From: Timema cristinae
Lineage: Eukaryota > Arthropoda > Insecta > Phasmatodea > Timematidae
Direction of reading: 5' to 3'
Assembly (NCBI GenBank): GCA_039000515.1
Contig: JBCFYV010000225.1
Coordinates: 35,301 to 99,300 of the forward strand
Length of the DNA stretch: 64,000 nucleotides
Under the pieces are notes generated by a model, which made no database searches, was not told where the DNA came from, and worked only from the letters and a program-made list of their open reading frames with translations. Shown piece after piece: positions 22,426 through 33,306 of this stretch (position 1 is the stretch's first letter; each line of letters begins with the position of its first letter). Both the position numbers and the translations under genes were made by a program.

Positions 22426-25400
22426 CAAAAGAGTTATTTCCATTTAACACAAACATTTAACTAATGCAGACTTCATGAAATGTAAAGTTGAAGCAGAGAA
22501 GACAATTAGTTATACAAATATGTAGTAACAAAATACGTAGTAAAATATTTGAGAGTCTATTTACTCTAGCATCTTGTTTATAATATCTCAAATTAGTTAG
22601 AGCTTCTTATTTAAAATTTTATCTGGATCTATTTTTTAAAACGTGTAAAATATAGCCTTGTATTATCTCCTGTTTATGACTCAATGAATCAAACTTTTTA
22701 ATTCAAACACATCCTTAATTCTAAAAAAATTGGATTTTACGGCTTTTATTAAAAACCTAATAATTGAAACATTATTTATTTTAAATAATTTGTTTACTGA
22801 CTTAAATTAAGCATGTTTACCTACCTACGCACAGAAACAATGTCGTAGCTTAATAGTGGAAATAGTTTATATTTCCATTTTTAATCAAATCAGTGGCCCT
22901 TATTTCCAACTTCTCCTCTTGATAAAACTACGGGATATGAATGATTTGGGGAAACTGCAGAAACTGGTTAGTTAAAAGTCTCATGTAATTTTCTTTTGAT
23001 ATAGGCACCGTGTAAAGAAAAGGACAGATGATATTTGAATTCACGACATGGGTTCGCAAGTTAGTCACAGCTTTAAGTTATTTCAGGGTAAATCCTGGCA
23101 GCATCATGTTTATCGCAATCAAATACTCGCAAATATAAACATAGCTTACAATTTCTGATAAACTACTAGGACAATCACAGTAGTTTTATCCAGAACTCGT
23201 TATAAAAACTTAAAAGACATGAAGATATTATTAAGATTCCCATATTTCATGTAGTTTGCTTTAAAAAAACAGTTTTTTAATTAGAGAACTATGACGAGGT
23301 TTATAGTGCAGACATATTTTCACTTTCTATAAAGGTTTTTTTCCTAATTGAAATAAATAGGTGGTATCAGTGTACGAAATGATCATCATAAAATGATTTT
23401 TATTTTGATGTTATATTAATTTCTCTAACACACGCGTTAACTTAAAGACTAGCTAGCTCTAATCGAACATTGTAAAATCCAAAGTAGTGGTCCTATCACT
23501 TAACATTATGTTAATATTAAACGAATATAATATCCTGAAATTGTAATTTTTGGCCTAAAAACAACAATTTTGGTTTCAGATTGTCAAGATACGGTGACAT
23601 TTATCAAAATCTCTGGTTAGAATTTTGACAATCACATTAACTTCTCTCTGAGGTGTTTGAAAATGTTAAAATGACAAAGAAATTTTTTTTAATATGCTAT
23701 TGATTTGACATCGCACTTAAGGCCATTTCACATCATTATATTATGCGTCTCATATCTTACGGTGCGTTCACGAGATCATTAATTTGATCAATCACACCAA
23801 AATATTATTATTATTACTATGCGTAGAGAACGCCTCGCCCCCCGCTTCCACCCCCCAACCTTTTCCCATCAGCCAAGTACTAAGTTTTTAGTCAGTATTG
23901 TCAGTTTTATATTCGCGTTTGTTAATTCAAGATGTTGCTCGAAGTACTTTGTTGTTAACCGGATTCCTCCATCCAAATTCCGTGGATTGGTGACGACGAT
24001 TCCGATACTGATGACCAACTCTCTATTTTATATTCCTTGCCGAATAAAATAAAATAGAATCATTCAATAAACAAGAACACGCTAGATCATGGTGAATAAC
24101 TTCATATAATATATACTCACACACCAGACAAACTCTTGATTGAACCACGAAAGGTTTGTGCAGGTCTCTATAAGAACAGATAGCATTAAATCTGATCAAA
24201 GATGTTTCACAAGAATCTCCGAGCCATCTATCCTAAAATATAGCGAGACATCCTGGACTATGTAGCCTGTAGAGCTCACAAGTGATGTGAATATATTTAT
24301 TCATATCAAGTAGAGTGACTTTCTTTAAGTTTAGTGCATGTCTAGTGCGCTGCACATATTTTGATTTTAAAGTTAATTATTAGGTGGTAGAGGGTGGGTT
24401 AATTATTTATTGTTTATATTGTAAAAAACATATTGGGGGAAGGTGGAAGTGTTGATTGTTTGTATGGGAAAGCCATCTTGGTAGAGGGGCCAGTGTTGTT
24501 ACATACTTTGAGTCTATACAGAAATCGAATGGTATTTAACAATTATTTACAATTTAATTGAAATGATTCTCACCATCCATACACAACTAGATATATTATA
24601 TCCACACTTATTCTTGAACAGGTGAACATTTGAATTTTGCTTTTGATTCAAAACGCTGCAAGCAGTCACAATCTTAAGTTAAAATATTGTCAACCATATT
24701 TCAAATTCGAAAAAAGGTTTGACTAGAATATCCCATATTTTTAATATGAAGAGGAACTCCAACAACGCCCTTCACCACAAAAGATGATGTCGTTTTATGT
24801 TATTTAAATGTATTTTAATAATCGCTTTCAAGTTTGAAGGTAAACAATAGAAAAGCTAAAGTAACATAAAAACAACTGTTCTCGTGGAGTACAACCAAAA
24901 TCTTTTTTTTTTTTCAGATAATTTAATTATCCTTTACCTAATGAACGGAAATAATTCTTGCTATACAATAAATATTTTAATCATAGTTTTTGGTATACAG
25001 CAAAATCTTTTAAATAATTGTGAATGTAACGTTTTTAGTTATTTTATTGTAAATATTATATATTTTTCCTGAGTATGAAAAGTGACTCTCTAACTCTATC
25101 GCGATCTCTAGAACTCTACACATACAAATTAGCCTCTTGCTATTTACCCGAGAGGTTTTATGTTGGTTTGTGGCTCTAGTTCCCAAAGCTACCACCATAG
25201 CTCTATATACACATAATTTAAATACGGGTGGGAATAAAGTCAGCATCTAACTTGAAAAGTATTTCTCTCTGTCGAACATTAAAAAAATAAATGGTACGGA
25301 ACTACGCACTGACTTTCTAGCTATATTATTTAAAAATGAAAATATTCACTAAAATTTGTAATAAATGTTAAACTAAATAATGTTAATTAGCAAACCCGAG

Positions 25401-26632
25401 CACAAAATACGCTATAGGTACGTACGTAAAACGTTTTATGACTCCCGGTTTTAAATATCATAATTTTCCTTTTTTAATTATTAAAGTTTGAATTTGTATA
25501 TTTGCACTAATAAAAATTATTGATATTGGGTCCACGCTTTGTATTAAAATTTGACTTCTAGCTAATACATTCGATATTTGATTAGTGGTTGCACAGCATA
25601 GGACTAACGCATTATTAATAAATTCCTAATTTATACATTTTGAACAGTAAATAGATAAGTATTGTTTATTGAGTCTAAATTAATAATGATATATCATTGT
25701 TGTACAAATATTTCCGATACAAGAATAAAGGGGGAAAAAAACACTAAATTTTGAGAGACTTACTTATTTAGTTACTCTGTGGCATTAGATAAGTATTACG
25801 TTAAAACTTTGGTATCGTCTCTGTACAATTAAACCTGATAAAAGTATATAAATATGTTTGGCAATATCTTAAAAACTATTGGTTTTATAAAAATATATCT
25901 CAACCAAACGTTTTAATTTATTTTTAAGAGTGCTACAATTTAGCAAGAATAAATGATTTATTACCTCACATATGTGTGAAGATATGTAAATTTCCGATTC
26001 TGTAACGTATGCTAAAACTCTTTTTCATGGTTAAATGCAAATAGTCAAATTTCTTTAAAATATTAATCAACTCATAAATATGAATTTTAATCAAAATCTC
26101 TAAAGCTGATTTTGAGAAAATTGAACATTTCTCTTTTTATCTCTTAGTAAACTATCTACTCTTAATTTTATGGTTATATAGACAGACAGACGGATTTACA
26201 AATTTAATTTTTATGGTTTAGGGGATAATGAAACTTCAACATCCATCAAAAGCTTCATTTATATTTTGTTGAATGTTATAATACTTTACTTAAATGTTAG
26301 AAAAGTTAAAAATATATTAAAATTTTAATTTAAAATAATTGATTTTATAAAAATATATTTCAATTAAATTATTTGTTAATATAAATAGTTCTAGATTGAA
26401 AACTTGCCTTAATAAATAACTTCATGACAGAAAGATTTACGGAGATATAATTGAAAATTAGAATTTACGCCTCAGTACGAAACACTTAAGTCATTTTGAC
26501 AACACAATAAGAGTAGTCATTTTATTTGAGATTTTGATCAAATCTTAGAAATGAAATTGAATCAAAATATTTAGTGCCGATTTTGATAAAATTGATTAAT
26601 TATATTTCTTCCTTTAAAGAAACTACATTATG
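22426..26632. other. A/T-rich region without recognisable genes
   Basis: No supported coding sequence. The stretch at about 26,020-26,290 contains an ACAGACAGACGG word and surroundings that recur at 26,990-27,190 and, more weakly, 4,800-4,960, indicating an old dispersed repeat. Confidence 0.5.
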
Positions 26633-26643
26633 TTTAGGGTAAA

Positions 26644-26922
26644 GTTGACCTGGTGGTTTAGGGGTAAGGTATCATACTTCTGTGTTGACGGTCCGGGATT
26701 CAATCCTCGTTCCCGGCACATATTTTACTGAATACCAAACCATTCATTCACCTCTGGCAAGACGTATATTAATCACAGTATCTGAATGTTTAGAATGTCA
26801 GTTCTCCACCGTGGTTCGGATCCCATGTTAAATTTTAGATACTCCATTTCATCTCACAATCCCCCTACCATTACACATTAGCGTAAAAGCGTATAACCCG
26901 AACGGTTAGTAAGGCGCGGTTC

Positions 26923-26957
<35 letters not shown>

Positions 26958-26984
26958 TATAAAAATAAATAATAATATAATAAT
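26644..26984 (+). mobile_element. tRNA-derived SINE with (TAA)n tail and 11-bp TSD
   Basis: The head carries an A-box-like TGGTTTAGGGGT and a B-box GGGATTCAATCC, as in a tRNA. The body contains CACCTCTGGCAAGAC, CACCGTGGTTCGGAT and ATAACCCGAACGGTTAG, and the 3' end is an impure (TAA)n tail. The insertion is bracketed by TTTAGGGTAAA at 26,633-26,643 and 26,985-26,995. A close relative lies at 45,640-45,917. It is non-coding and moves with LINE machinery; the shared TAA tail suggests, but does not prove, the I-like LINE as partner. Confidence 0.9.
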
Positions 26985-26995
26985 TTTAGGGTAAA

Positions 26996-28181
26996 ATATC
27001 CAATTCCAAAAACATCTCGGCACAACACTATTAAAACCTTTGATTTCAAGTTTTAACCCAATAGGTTAAATAATTTATGCTTTTGCCCAAGGTACAGACA
27101 TACACACAGACATACGAAATACCGAAATATAATTTTTCTGTCTCGGTGGTCCAGAAACATCACCATTCATCAAAATCTCGTGTTTGATTCTTTGTACGAT
27201 CACAATAATTTCTCTACCTGTAAGGTAGCGAGAAGGTAAAAGTTTAACTGCTTCGTAGTAGGAGTTTTATGTATTCAAAAGGTCTGATACCTTGGATTAG
27301 TTTCCTTGTATCTAAATATAACTATTTTTCTCTCTCATTTCTTCTTACTACAATTCCCAACTTTATTGATTTAAATATAAATAATGTACACACATTCGTG
27401 TGGAGGTAGAGTGGAAACTTATTAAGAAAAAATAAGCTCAATATATCCAGGGCTGGATTTTAACCCTGCTCTTCTCATCATTGCCAAAACAGAATAGATT
27501 TACCTCACATTACCCGATTTGGAGGCCGCGTGTTCTAATTCGCTACCGTGAAGGAGACCAGACTTCCGGAGAAGGGCAGGGGGATAAGGGATCGAATTTC
27601 CATCGGGCGTACTGAGTTTGTTTTTTTAAAGAGGTTCCATCCTCCATTTTTCCACTTTATGGAGGTACATATCTTATAAATATAACCACATCCCTATAAC
27701 TAATATCGTAATCCCTATACATGCATAAAACCCAAATGAGAAGTGAGATGCGGTGCTAAAAACAATCTCATATTTAGTACAATTAACAATTGATGAGGGT
27801 GGTTATATTTAGTGAAGGTACTTAGTGTTATGTAGAGGGAGAGAGGAAAACACTTATTGGAAAAACCACCCTCAGTAAACCTAGCCTGCATTAGAAGCTC
27901 AATCTCACCGTCATCGGCAGTATAGTCTATAGCGAGAGTGTGTGATATGCTATTTGAGCGGGCTCCAAAAAAGCTCTTACTAAATATGTATATAAACTAT
28001 AATTATTAATCAGAAATCGTAAATAGAATTATTTATTAAGAAATTAATATAATTGTAAAAATTTCTTATAATATCTCATAAAACTAAAGCTACACATTTT
28101 GCACTTTATAAATTTTATTCGATTCATATGACTGATTGAACTCTATTAACAAGTGTGCTTGACAAGTGTAGAGTATATACA
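26996..28181. other. Non-coding flank of the Polinton
   Basis: No gene. It contains the second copy of the dispersed repeat with the ACAGACATAC word (26,990-27,190) and, at about 27,395-27,545, a segment that may be another decayed tRNA-like retroposon. Confidence 0.45.
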
Positions 28182-28187
28182 TACAAT
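28182..28187. repeat. Polinton target-site duplication, left
   Basis: TACAAT, identical to 45,021-45,026. Six base pairs is the standard duplication length for Maverick/Polinton integration. Confidence 0.9.
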
Positions 28188-29060
28188 AGTAGGTCAGTTT
28201 ATGGTATAGAGGGGTATCCCCATTAATCACGATTTTAATGGTTCCTGAGATGACATGTTGATGGGTAGGTAGGGAGGTGGGGGGGAAGGGTTGGAGCACG
28301 CGATGTTGGTAGAGGGAGGGGGTGTAGAGCATCTGGGGTGCTGAGGGTTTGTGTCTCCTGGGATGGGGTTGAAGCACCTGGCTGTCTGAGAGATGTGAGG
28401 GGGGAGGGGGGAGGACACAACTTGGTTCTCCTCTCTCTCTCTCATCAGAGGTGATGGTTCAGGGTTGAGTGTTCTCTCTTACGACGAGCCGGCGAGTTTT
28501 TTTCTCGGGTCTCGAAGTATGCACTCTCCCTCCACGCAAATGCGGCTTCACTTCCCAATTCCTACGCGGGTGAGATATGACAAGTATATTCTCTCTCTCA
28601 AACCCTGACGGTCAAGATTGGGAATTAAGGATATGACAAGTATTATTCCCTTCTAAGTCAATAATCATTTAATGAGTTTAAAAGAATTATTTACATCAGG
28701 GTCGTGTGCGTGTGTTAGGATAACTGAACTTAATCTAAGACAATAATCGTTGAATGAGTTTTTAACTAACAATACAAGGTTTGTGTGTGTGCGTGTGAGT
28801 GTATGTGTAATTATCTTTAAATGAAGCTGGATTATGAAGAGTTGATTTCCTCGAAAAAACGAATGATATTTCTTCGCATACATATATTCAGTACAAAATT
28901 CTCCCTCTCTCTCTCTCTCTCTCAAAGTCTTAGTCTTTTCGGTATGGAGGAGGGGTTGATGGAGCACCCGGGCGAGGGGTGGAGGGGGAGACTATTTTTT
29001 AAAGGGTTATCCCTCTCTCTCTCTCTCTTCCATCATCGTGATGTAGTAGGGTTTGGGAGG
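28188..29060. repeat. Left terminal inverted repeat of the Polinton
   Basis: It matches the reverse complement of 44,150-45,020, starting AGTAGGTCAGTTTATGG. It contains several (CT)n and (GT)n tracts, which differ in length between the arms. Frames across it are microsatellite translation and not genes. Confidence 0.9.
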
Positions 29061-29286
29061 GCGGCTCGGGATATGACAAGTATATTCTCTCTCAAACCCT
29101 GACGAGCAGTCCTAGCAAAGATTGGGAATTAAGGATATGACAAGTATTATTCCCCTCCCTAAATAAATAGTACAGTTTTTTTTAAACCTAGTATATTCTT
29201 AATATTACATTGATACATATATATTCAGTACAAGATTCTTTCATGTATAGTCTTAGTCTTTTCAACATACACATACGTATAGTCTT
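29061..29286. repeat. Partial internal duplication of the left terminal repeat
   Basis: The stretch at about 29,070-29,150 repeats 28,570-28,652 (GATATGACAAGTAT, CAAACCCTGACG, AAGATTGGGAATTAAGG). The stretch at about 29,214-29,270 repeats 28,880-28,940 (ATATTCAGTACAA, GTCTTAGTCTTTTC). This copy lies inside the inverted-repeat arm, next to the first gene. Confidence 0.75.
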
Positions 29287-29835
29287 TCACCACTTGAAAA
29301 GTTCGTATTTGTCGTCGCCTAGATAGATCAGTCCGCGCTGCGACGCGTTAAACCGACTTCTGTATCTCGCACCAAAGTTTTTACCTGGAAGACGCACTTT
29401 ACCCACATAGTCCAGCGTCACGATGTTTGACTCGTCCTCCGGCTCGCTGATCTCTTCGTCTCCTTCCAGGCGACGAACGTTGTAGGCCCGATACTTTTCG
29501 AGTTCAGAGATGCTTATGACGCGGTCGAGTTCCTCCCGCTCGATCCGATCCAGCTCGATGCACAAAGCGTCTTCGTCGAGCAGGGGAGTGTCTTCGCTGA
29601 GAATTTGTGGCTCGTCCCCTTCCTTCAGCTTGTACACGGCACATGATGTTGAACAGTTCTCGACGGACTGACTCGCCTCGTACATTCCCGGATTATGGCA
29701 TCCGAGCCAGTGCACCGAAGAGTCGCAACACTCGCTGTAACCCTTCTCGGCTCTCGCGATGTAGTATTCCAAGCTGTTGTCTGAGATCTTAATTTCACTC
29801 ATGTCCTCCAGACGATAACCCAACCGTCTAAACAT
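29287..29835 (-). CDS. Uncharacterised Polinton protein next to the integrase, 182 aa
   Basis: I do not recognise the family. The start at 29,835 follows a TATA-like CATATAAAG about 40 bp upstream (about 29,870). The N-terminal half has a Cys/His-rich segment (CCDSSVHWLGCH, then two more Cys about 20 residues on) that could bind zinc. The middle is strongly acidic, with two clusters of Glu/Asp. The C-terminus is a compact segment from VGKVRLPGKNFGARYRS to an ELFKW end, which looks like a folded beta-rich tail. It is read in the same direction as the integrase, 20 bp downstream of it. A counterpart in the second Polinton (60,364-60,950) keeps the LPGKNFGA word, so it belongs to the element and is conserved. 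Confidence 0.75.
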   Translation of the reverse strand: MFRRLGYRLEDMSEIKISDNSLEYYIARAEKGYSECCDSSVHWLGCHNPGMYEASQSVENCSTSCAVYKLKEGDEPQILSEDTPLLDEDALCIELDRIEREELDRVISISELEKYRAYNVRRLEGDEEISEPEDESNIVTLDYVGKVRLPGKNFGARYRSRFNASQRGLIYLGDDKYELFKW

Positions 29836-29855
29836 TTCGAATGAGATGCGTCTCC

Positions 29856-30835
29856 CTACCTCCCGGTCGCTTTATATGCTCGGGATGGAGGGGTGAACAT
29901 ACCCTCACCCCCCTCTATATCCTTCGCATCGATCCACGAATTGTGTGTCGAGTCGAACCCTAACCATTTGATGTACGCTCTATTTCCGGAACGTCTGACT
30001 ATCTTCTCCACGAGGTAGACGTCGGGAAACGAAGTCTTTCTAAGTTCCTTAGCGTAGAAACCGCCCGTGATAGGGTTACCTTTCATATCTTCGAGTAGGA
30101 AGGTCCTGGGATTAGTCTCGACCACCTTGCGTATTTTAAACAGTTCCGTCGACCAGTTTGCGGTATAACCCTTTTCTAAAACGTCCTTATACTTGCTGAT
30201 ACGGACTATATCGCCCACTTTAAATACGTTCTGCGTGGAATCTGAGCTCTTGAAACGTTTATAGACTGTATGTAAAAGTCTATCGTCCTTGACGTCTATA
30301 GGTCTCATCTTTATGGTCGAGTGCACCGTACGGTTGTATTCGTCCAGTAAGGAGTCGATCATATCGATCCATCGATACGATCCTTTAGCAGTGAACCTCC
30401 TCCACATCATGTTCTTGAGAGTGCAATTAAATCGTTCAACGACGCTAGCCTTGACGTTGCTGTATGTAGAATAATGATTGATCCTCTTTCTCTCATGAGT
30501 GTTTTGAATTCTGCGTTGTAAAACTCCGACCCGTTATCCGTTTGAAGGTGACGTACACGAGGTAAACCTACCTTGTCGAGGAGGAGAGCCATTGCAACGC
30601 TGACGTTCTTACCCGTCTTAGTCTTGACGGGTGCGGCCCAAGCCCTCTTGGAATACACGTCGATGACGGTGAAAAGGTACTTGAATCCCTTATTCGAACC
30701 AGAGTAGGGTATCATCTCTACCAGATCGGCCTGAAGGAGCTCGTTCAAGCCTCGTACGCTAACATGTCTTCGAGGGAATCGTCGTCTTGCCAGACGATGA
30801 AGTTCGCGCGCAATCTCCCACTTGACACCGGACAT
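29856..30835 (-). pseudogene. Polinton integrase (rve superfamily) with C-terminal chromodomain, one frameshift
   Basis: It inserts the element DNA into the genome. The start is the ATG at 30,835. The catalytic core shows the first Asp in QADLVEM, the second in LQTDNGSEF about 65 residues later, and the Glu in VVERFN, giving a D,D,E triad. After the core comes an SH3-like segment (VGDIVRISKYK) and a chromodomain with VEKIVRRSGNRAYIKWLGF (about 30,010-29,930), expected to guide insertion to modified chromatin. One frameshift near 30,485, between the second Asp and the Glu, splits it into overlapping frames of 142 and 184 codons. As given it cannot be translated in one piece. Confidence 0.9.
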
Positions 30836-30837
30836 GA

Positions 30838-31603
30838 TTATGATAAAATATCGAAGAGTTGAATGTCTTTATCGATGATTCCCGCCTCGCGTAATTCCTC
30901 GATGATAGAAACGATCTCGTTATGGTGAGCGGAATGTCCGGCCTCGGTAGATGCGTGCAAGAGTCGTAATCGATCAACCAATTCGTTAGGATCGTCCCAA
31001 TAGGTATAATCGACGCCTCTTCCCGTCGCCATCTTGTATAAACCTTCACCCTCGAGCTCCTCTTCAAACATAGGTTTGATGATTAGCGAATACTTTGAAC
31101 CCGCCCGCATCTTGATACGAGCGTAAGGGTCGTTTCTCAAACGATGCGCGTTCGTTTCTTCGAGCATAGACTTGTATACTTTCAGATCATCCTTAGTATA
31201 ATGCGCAGGTGCACTTCTGAAGAGTAATTCTAATAGTCCTCGAGTATACGGTACCGTCTTATTGTTGAGAAGTATTGTTCCGTCTTTCCCGTAGAATACG
31301 ATAGGCGTATCTCCGAGCTTGGTAGAGTCGCCTTCATGACGTACCCCATATGTCTTATCAGAATACGTATGAGACGAATAAAGATAAGTATCCAATAGAT
31401 GGTTACTCTGCGATCTCTCGGGCGGGGCTTCGGGTTCGGGTTCGGCGAGCGCCTTCACAATCTTGTTTAGAGGTTCCGTGATAGGTTTGAACGTTTCATT
31501 TGCTACGTGCTCCGACTCGTGCCGAGCATCACGTAGTTGCTTATACTTTCGTTTAATAATCTTACTCGCTTTTATGATATCCTTCCGTGACCTTCGTCGA
31601 CAT
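30838..31603 (-). pseudogene. DUF8207-like Polinton protein, frameshifted near the start
   Basis: The main frame (206 codons from 31,458) contains a beta-rich block with LGDTPIVFYGKDGTILL, a YTRGLLELLF word, VYKSMLEETNAHR and a C-terminal HHNEIVSIIEELREAGII. I recognise this as the DUF8207-type protein commonly found beside Polinton integrases; its function is unknown. The ATG at 31,603, conserved in the second copy at 58,701, is out of frame with it because of one extra base in a run of four A (plus-strand TTTT at 31,570-31,573). Without that base a basic N-terminal helix rich in Lys/Arg would be included. It ends 3 bp before the integrase start. Confidence 0.75.
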
Positions 31604-31674
31604 GATGTAAGGTGAGAATGTCTCTTACGACGGAGAAACGGTTCATTATATACTAAACGTAAGTAAAACCTAAT

Positions 31675-32538
31675 TCAACGTGTAAAATCTGAGGCGTCGT
31701 CGTCGAGCGCGTTTACTATCATGAAAGATATAGAGTCATCTTTGAACACCTCGAAAGGAGGGGCGTCGATAATTTTAAGATTCAACAAGCAAATAATATC
31801 TTTCAAGTTCATGACCATCGTTGAAACGATGACCGCCCTCTTGAACTTATAACCGCGTTCACCTGTTAGAGTCAATTCGAAATGTCTCCCATCTTTCTTC
31901 AGAGATTTCGAATCCAAGTAGATGTAGATGAAACTGCGATTAACCGTAGAGTCTACATAAGCTTTAGACGCTGCGTCTGAAGGTAATGAGGGCATACCTA
32001 TGTTTCGCAAAACTATACCGTCTGCATCGTAAAGCTTGTTGTCATCCGGTCCCCTTAAGCGTAGTACACCTCCGGCTATAAAATCGTTGTAAATGGATCG
32101 ATGCATCTCGAAAGCTTCCTCTAGGCTTAACAGCTTAGAACGTAAAACGTCAAGCGTTGTTTTATTTTAGTTGAGACGATCCTCATGATGATGAGACAGT
32201 TTTCGCACCTCCTCTACCCCTTGACGAGCACTCTTCTCAAAGTTGATGTATTTCACTCGATTGTTCTCCAAATCCTCAATCAGCGATTCCATCTGTCCTT
32301 TGATGAGGTCCTTGGCAGTGTTGAGAGCCACTATCTGCTCGTTACTATGTCTCGCATCCATCCTATCGACGTAAGACTTGTTACAGACATCCTTAGATGT
32401 GACGGGCGACTCGACGTTGACGATCCTTTTCGATCTAGCGTCGTAATACCCTTGAGAATTTAGAGTTAGATTTCCCTCTGACTCGAAGAGAGATCTATAT
32501 TTGTAGAGACTATGACCGAATTTAGATATGGACGACAT
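31675..32538 (-). pseudogene. Fibre-like/coiled-coil structural protein, interrupted by an in-frame stop
   Basis: Two parts in one reading frame, 32,538-32,167 and 32,166-31,675, are separated by a single TAA at 32,167-32,169. Both halves carry the same short word ending in (K)-x-YVD (NKSYVDRM and SKAYVDST), a pattern typical of tail-fibre-like and virion-surface proteins in Polintons and phages. Between them is a predicted coiled coil rich in Glu, Lys and Leu. The C-terminal domain is beta rich. Alternatives are two separate genes or a read-through stop; the second copy (57,815-58,628) is too noisy to decide. It lies downstream of the packaging ATPase on the same strand. Confidence 0.6.
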
Positions 32539-32571
32539 GATGTCTTATCACGTACTGAACGCGTGTTCACC

Positions 32572-33264
32572 TCAATCATGCAAGATAAAGGTATCTAACC
32601 CGTAGTGATATCGTCCATTATCGATCTCATGATCTTTGATCAACACGAGAAAATCATACTTGTTTTCTTTCCAACACAGCGAGCACACCTCCTTGAATTT
32701 TTGGAAAGTCATATCCGTGTTTACATGATCATCGTAGACATGTCTCAGGTTCGTATCGTCCATCCTGAATAGGATGAGAAGATTAGCGTTATCTCTCAAC
32801 ATCTGTTTCGGGATGCGCGAGTACGTCTGACAGAGATAGAAACAGTCTATGGCCTTATGTCTACCCATACTGAAATAAGCCTGTATATTAAACTGTTTAT
32901 CGCAAGCAACGTCGTCAAATATAAATACAGAGTCGGGTTCAGCCTCGGACGGCGGGATAATTTCCGCGTTGTCGGAATAAGGGAAATAGCCCATGCCTTC
33001 AACGAGTGAGAGGACCTTCGATAAACGTTGATACTTAGGATGGTATAACGATTTTGAGTAAACGTACACGTTCTTGAAGCGTAGCCCGTTAGGTTCCTCC
33101 AACAGATTGATCATGGCGTTGGTTTTACCACAATTCGATGGTCCACAGATGATGCAGCGGATAGTATCAGGTAACAACGTACCATGTCTCTGAGGTAAAG
33201 CTCCTCCCTCATCATGTTTGTTGTTGTGTACAGTTAAAGAGTCTGTCTGTTTCTCGAACCGCAT
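32572..33264 (-). CDS. DNA-packaging ATPase (FtsK/HerA, A32-like)
   Basis: 230 codons, intact. Walker A is CGPSNCGKTNAM at residues about 40-51 and Walker B is SVFIFDDVACD at about 112-122. An RIPKQMLRDNANLLILF segment follows at about 150, where the sensor region of A32-like ATPases lies. This is the motor that would pump the element's DNA into a capsid, and the family is a hallmark of Polintons and adenovirus-like lineages. Its ATG (33,264) faces that of the phospholipase gene across 42 bp. The counterpart at 57,201 has synonymous changes in the Walker A region, showing past selection on the protein. Confidence 0.92.
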   Translation of the reverse strand: MRFEKQTDSLTVHNNKHDEGGALPQRHGTLLPDTIRCIICGPSNCGKTNAMINLLEEPNGLRFKNVYVYSKSLYHPKYQRLSKVLSLVEGMGYFPYSDNAEIIPPSEAEPDSVFIFDDVACDKQFNIQAYFSMGRHKAIDCFYLCQTYSRIPKQMLRDNANLLILFRMDDTNLRHVYDDHVNTDMTFQKFKEVCSLCWKENKYDFLVLIKDHEIDNGRYHYGLDTFILHD

Positions 33265-33306
33265 GTTGACGACTACTTCATCTATATAATGGACGCACCT
33301 ATATAA
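33265..33306. promoter_or_regulatory. Compact divergent promoter region with two TATA-like boxes
   Basis: The 42 bp between the ATPase and phospholipase start codons contain TATATAA at 33,283-33,289 and again at 33,300-33,306. The second touches the phospholipase ATG, so that ATG would lie upstream of the transcription start if this box is used, and a later or spliced start is possible. Confidence 0.45.

Noticed and set aside
26644..26720. tRNA gene at the SINE head (also 45,641-45,710)
   Set aside because: Box motifs are present, but there is no proper cloverleaf with acceptor stem, and the sequence continues into a SINE body with TSD.
28665..29102. Frames in the left terminal repeat and the mirrored ones at 44,052-45,088
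   Set aside because: They consist of translated CT, GT and C-rich tracts, differ in frame between arms and carry no motif.
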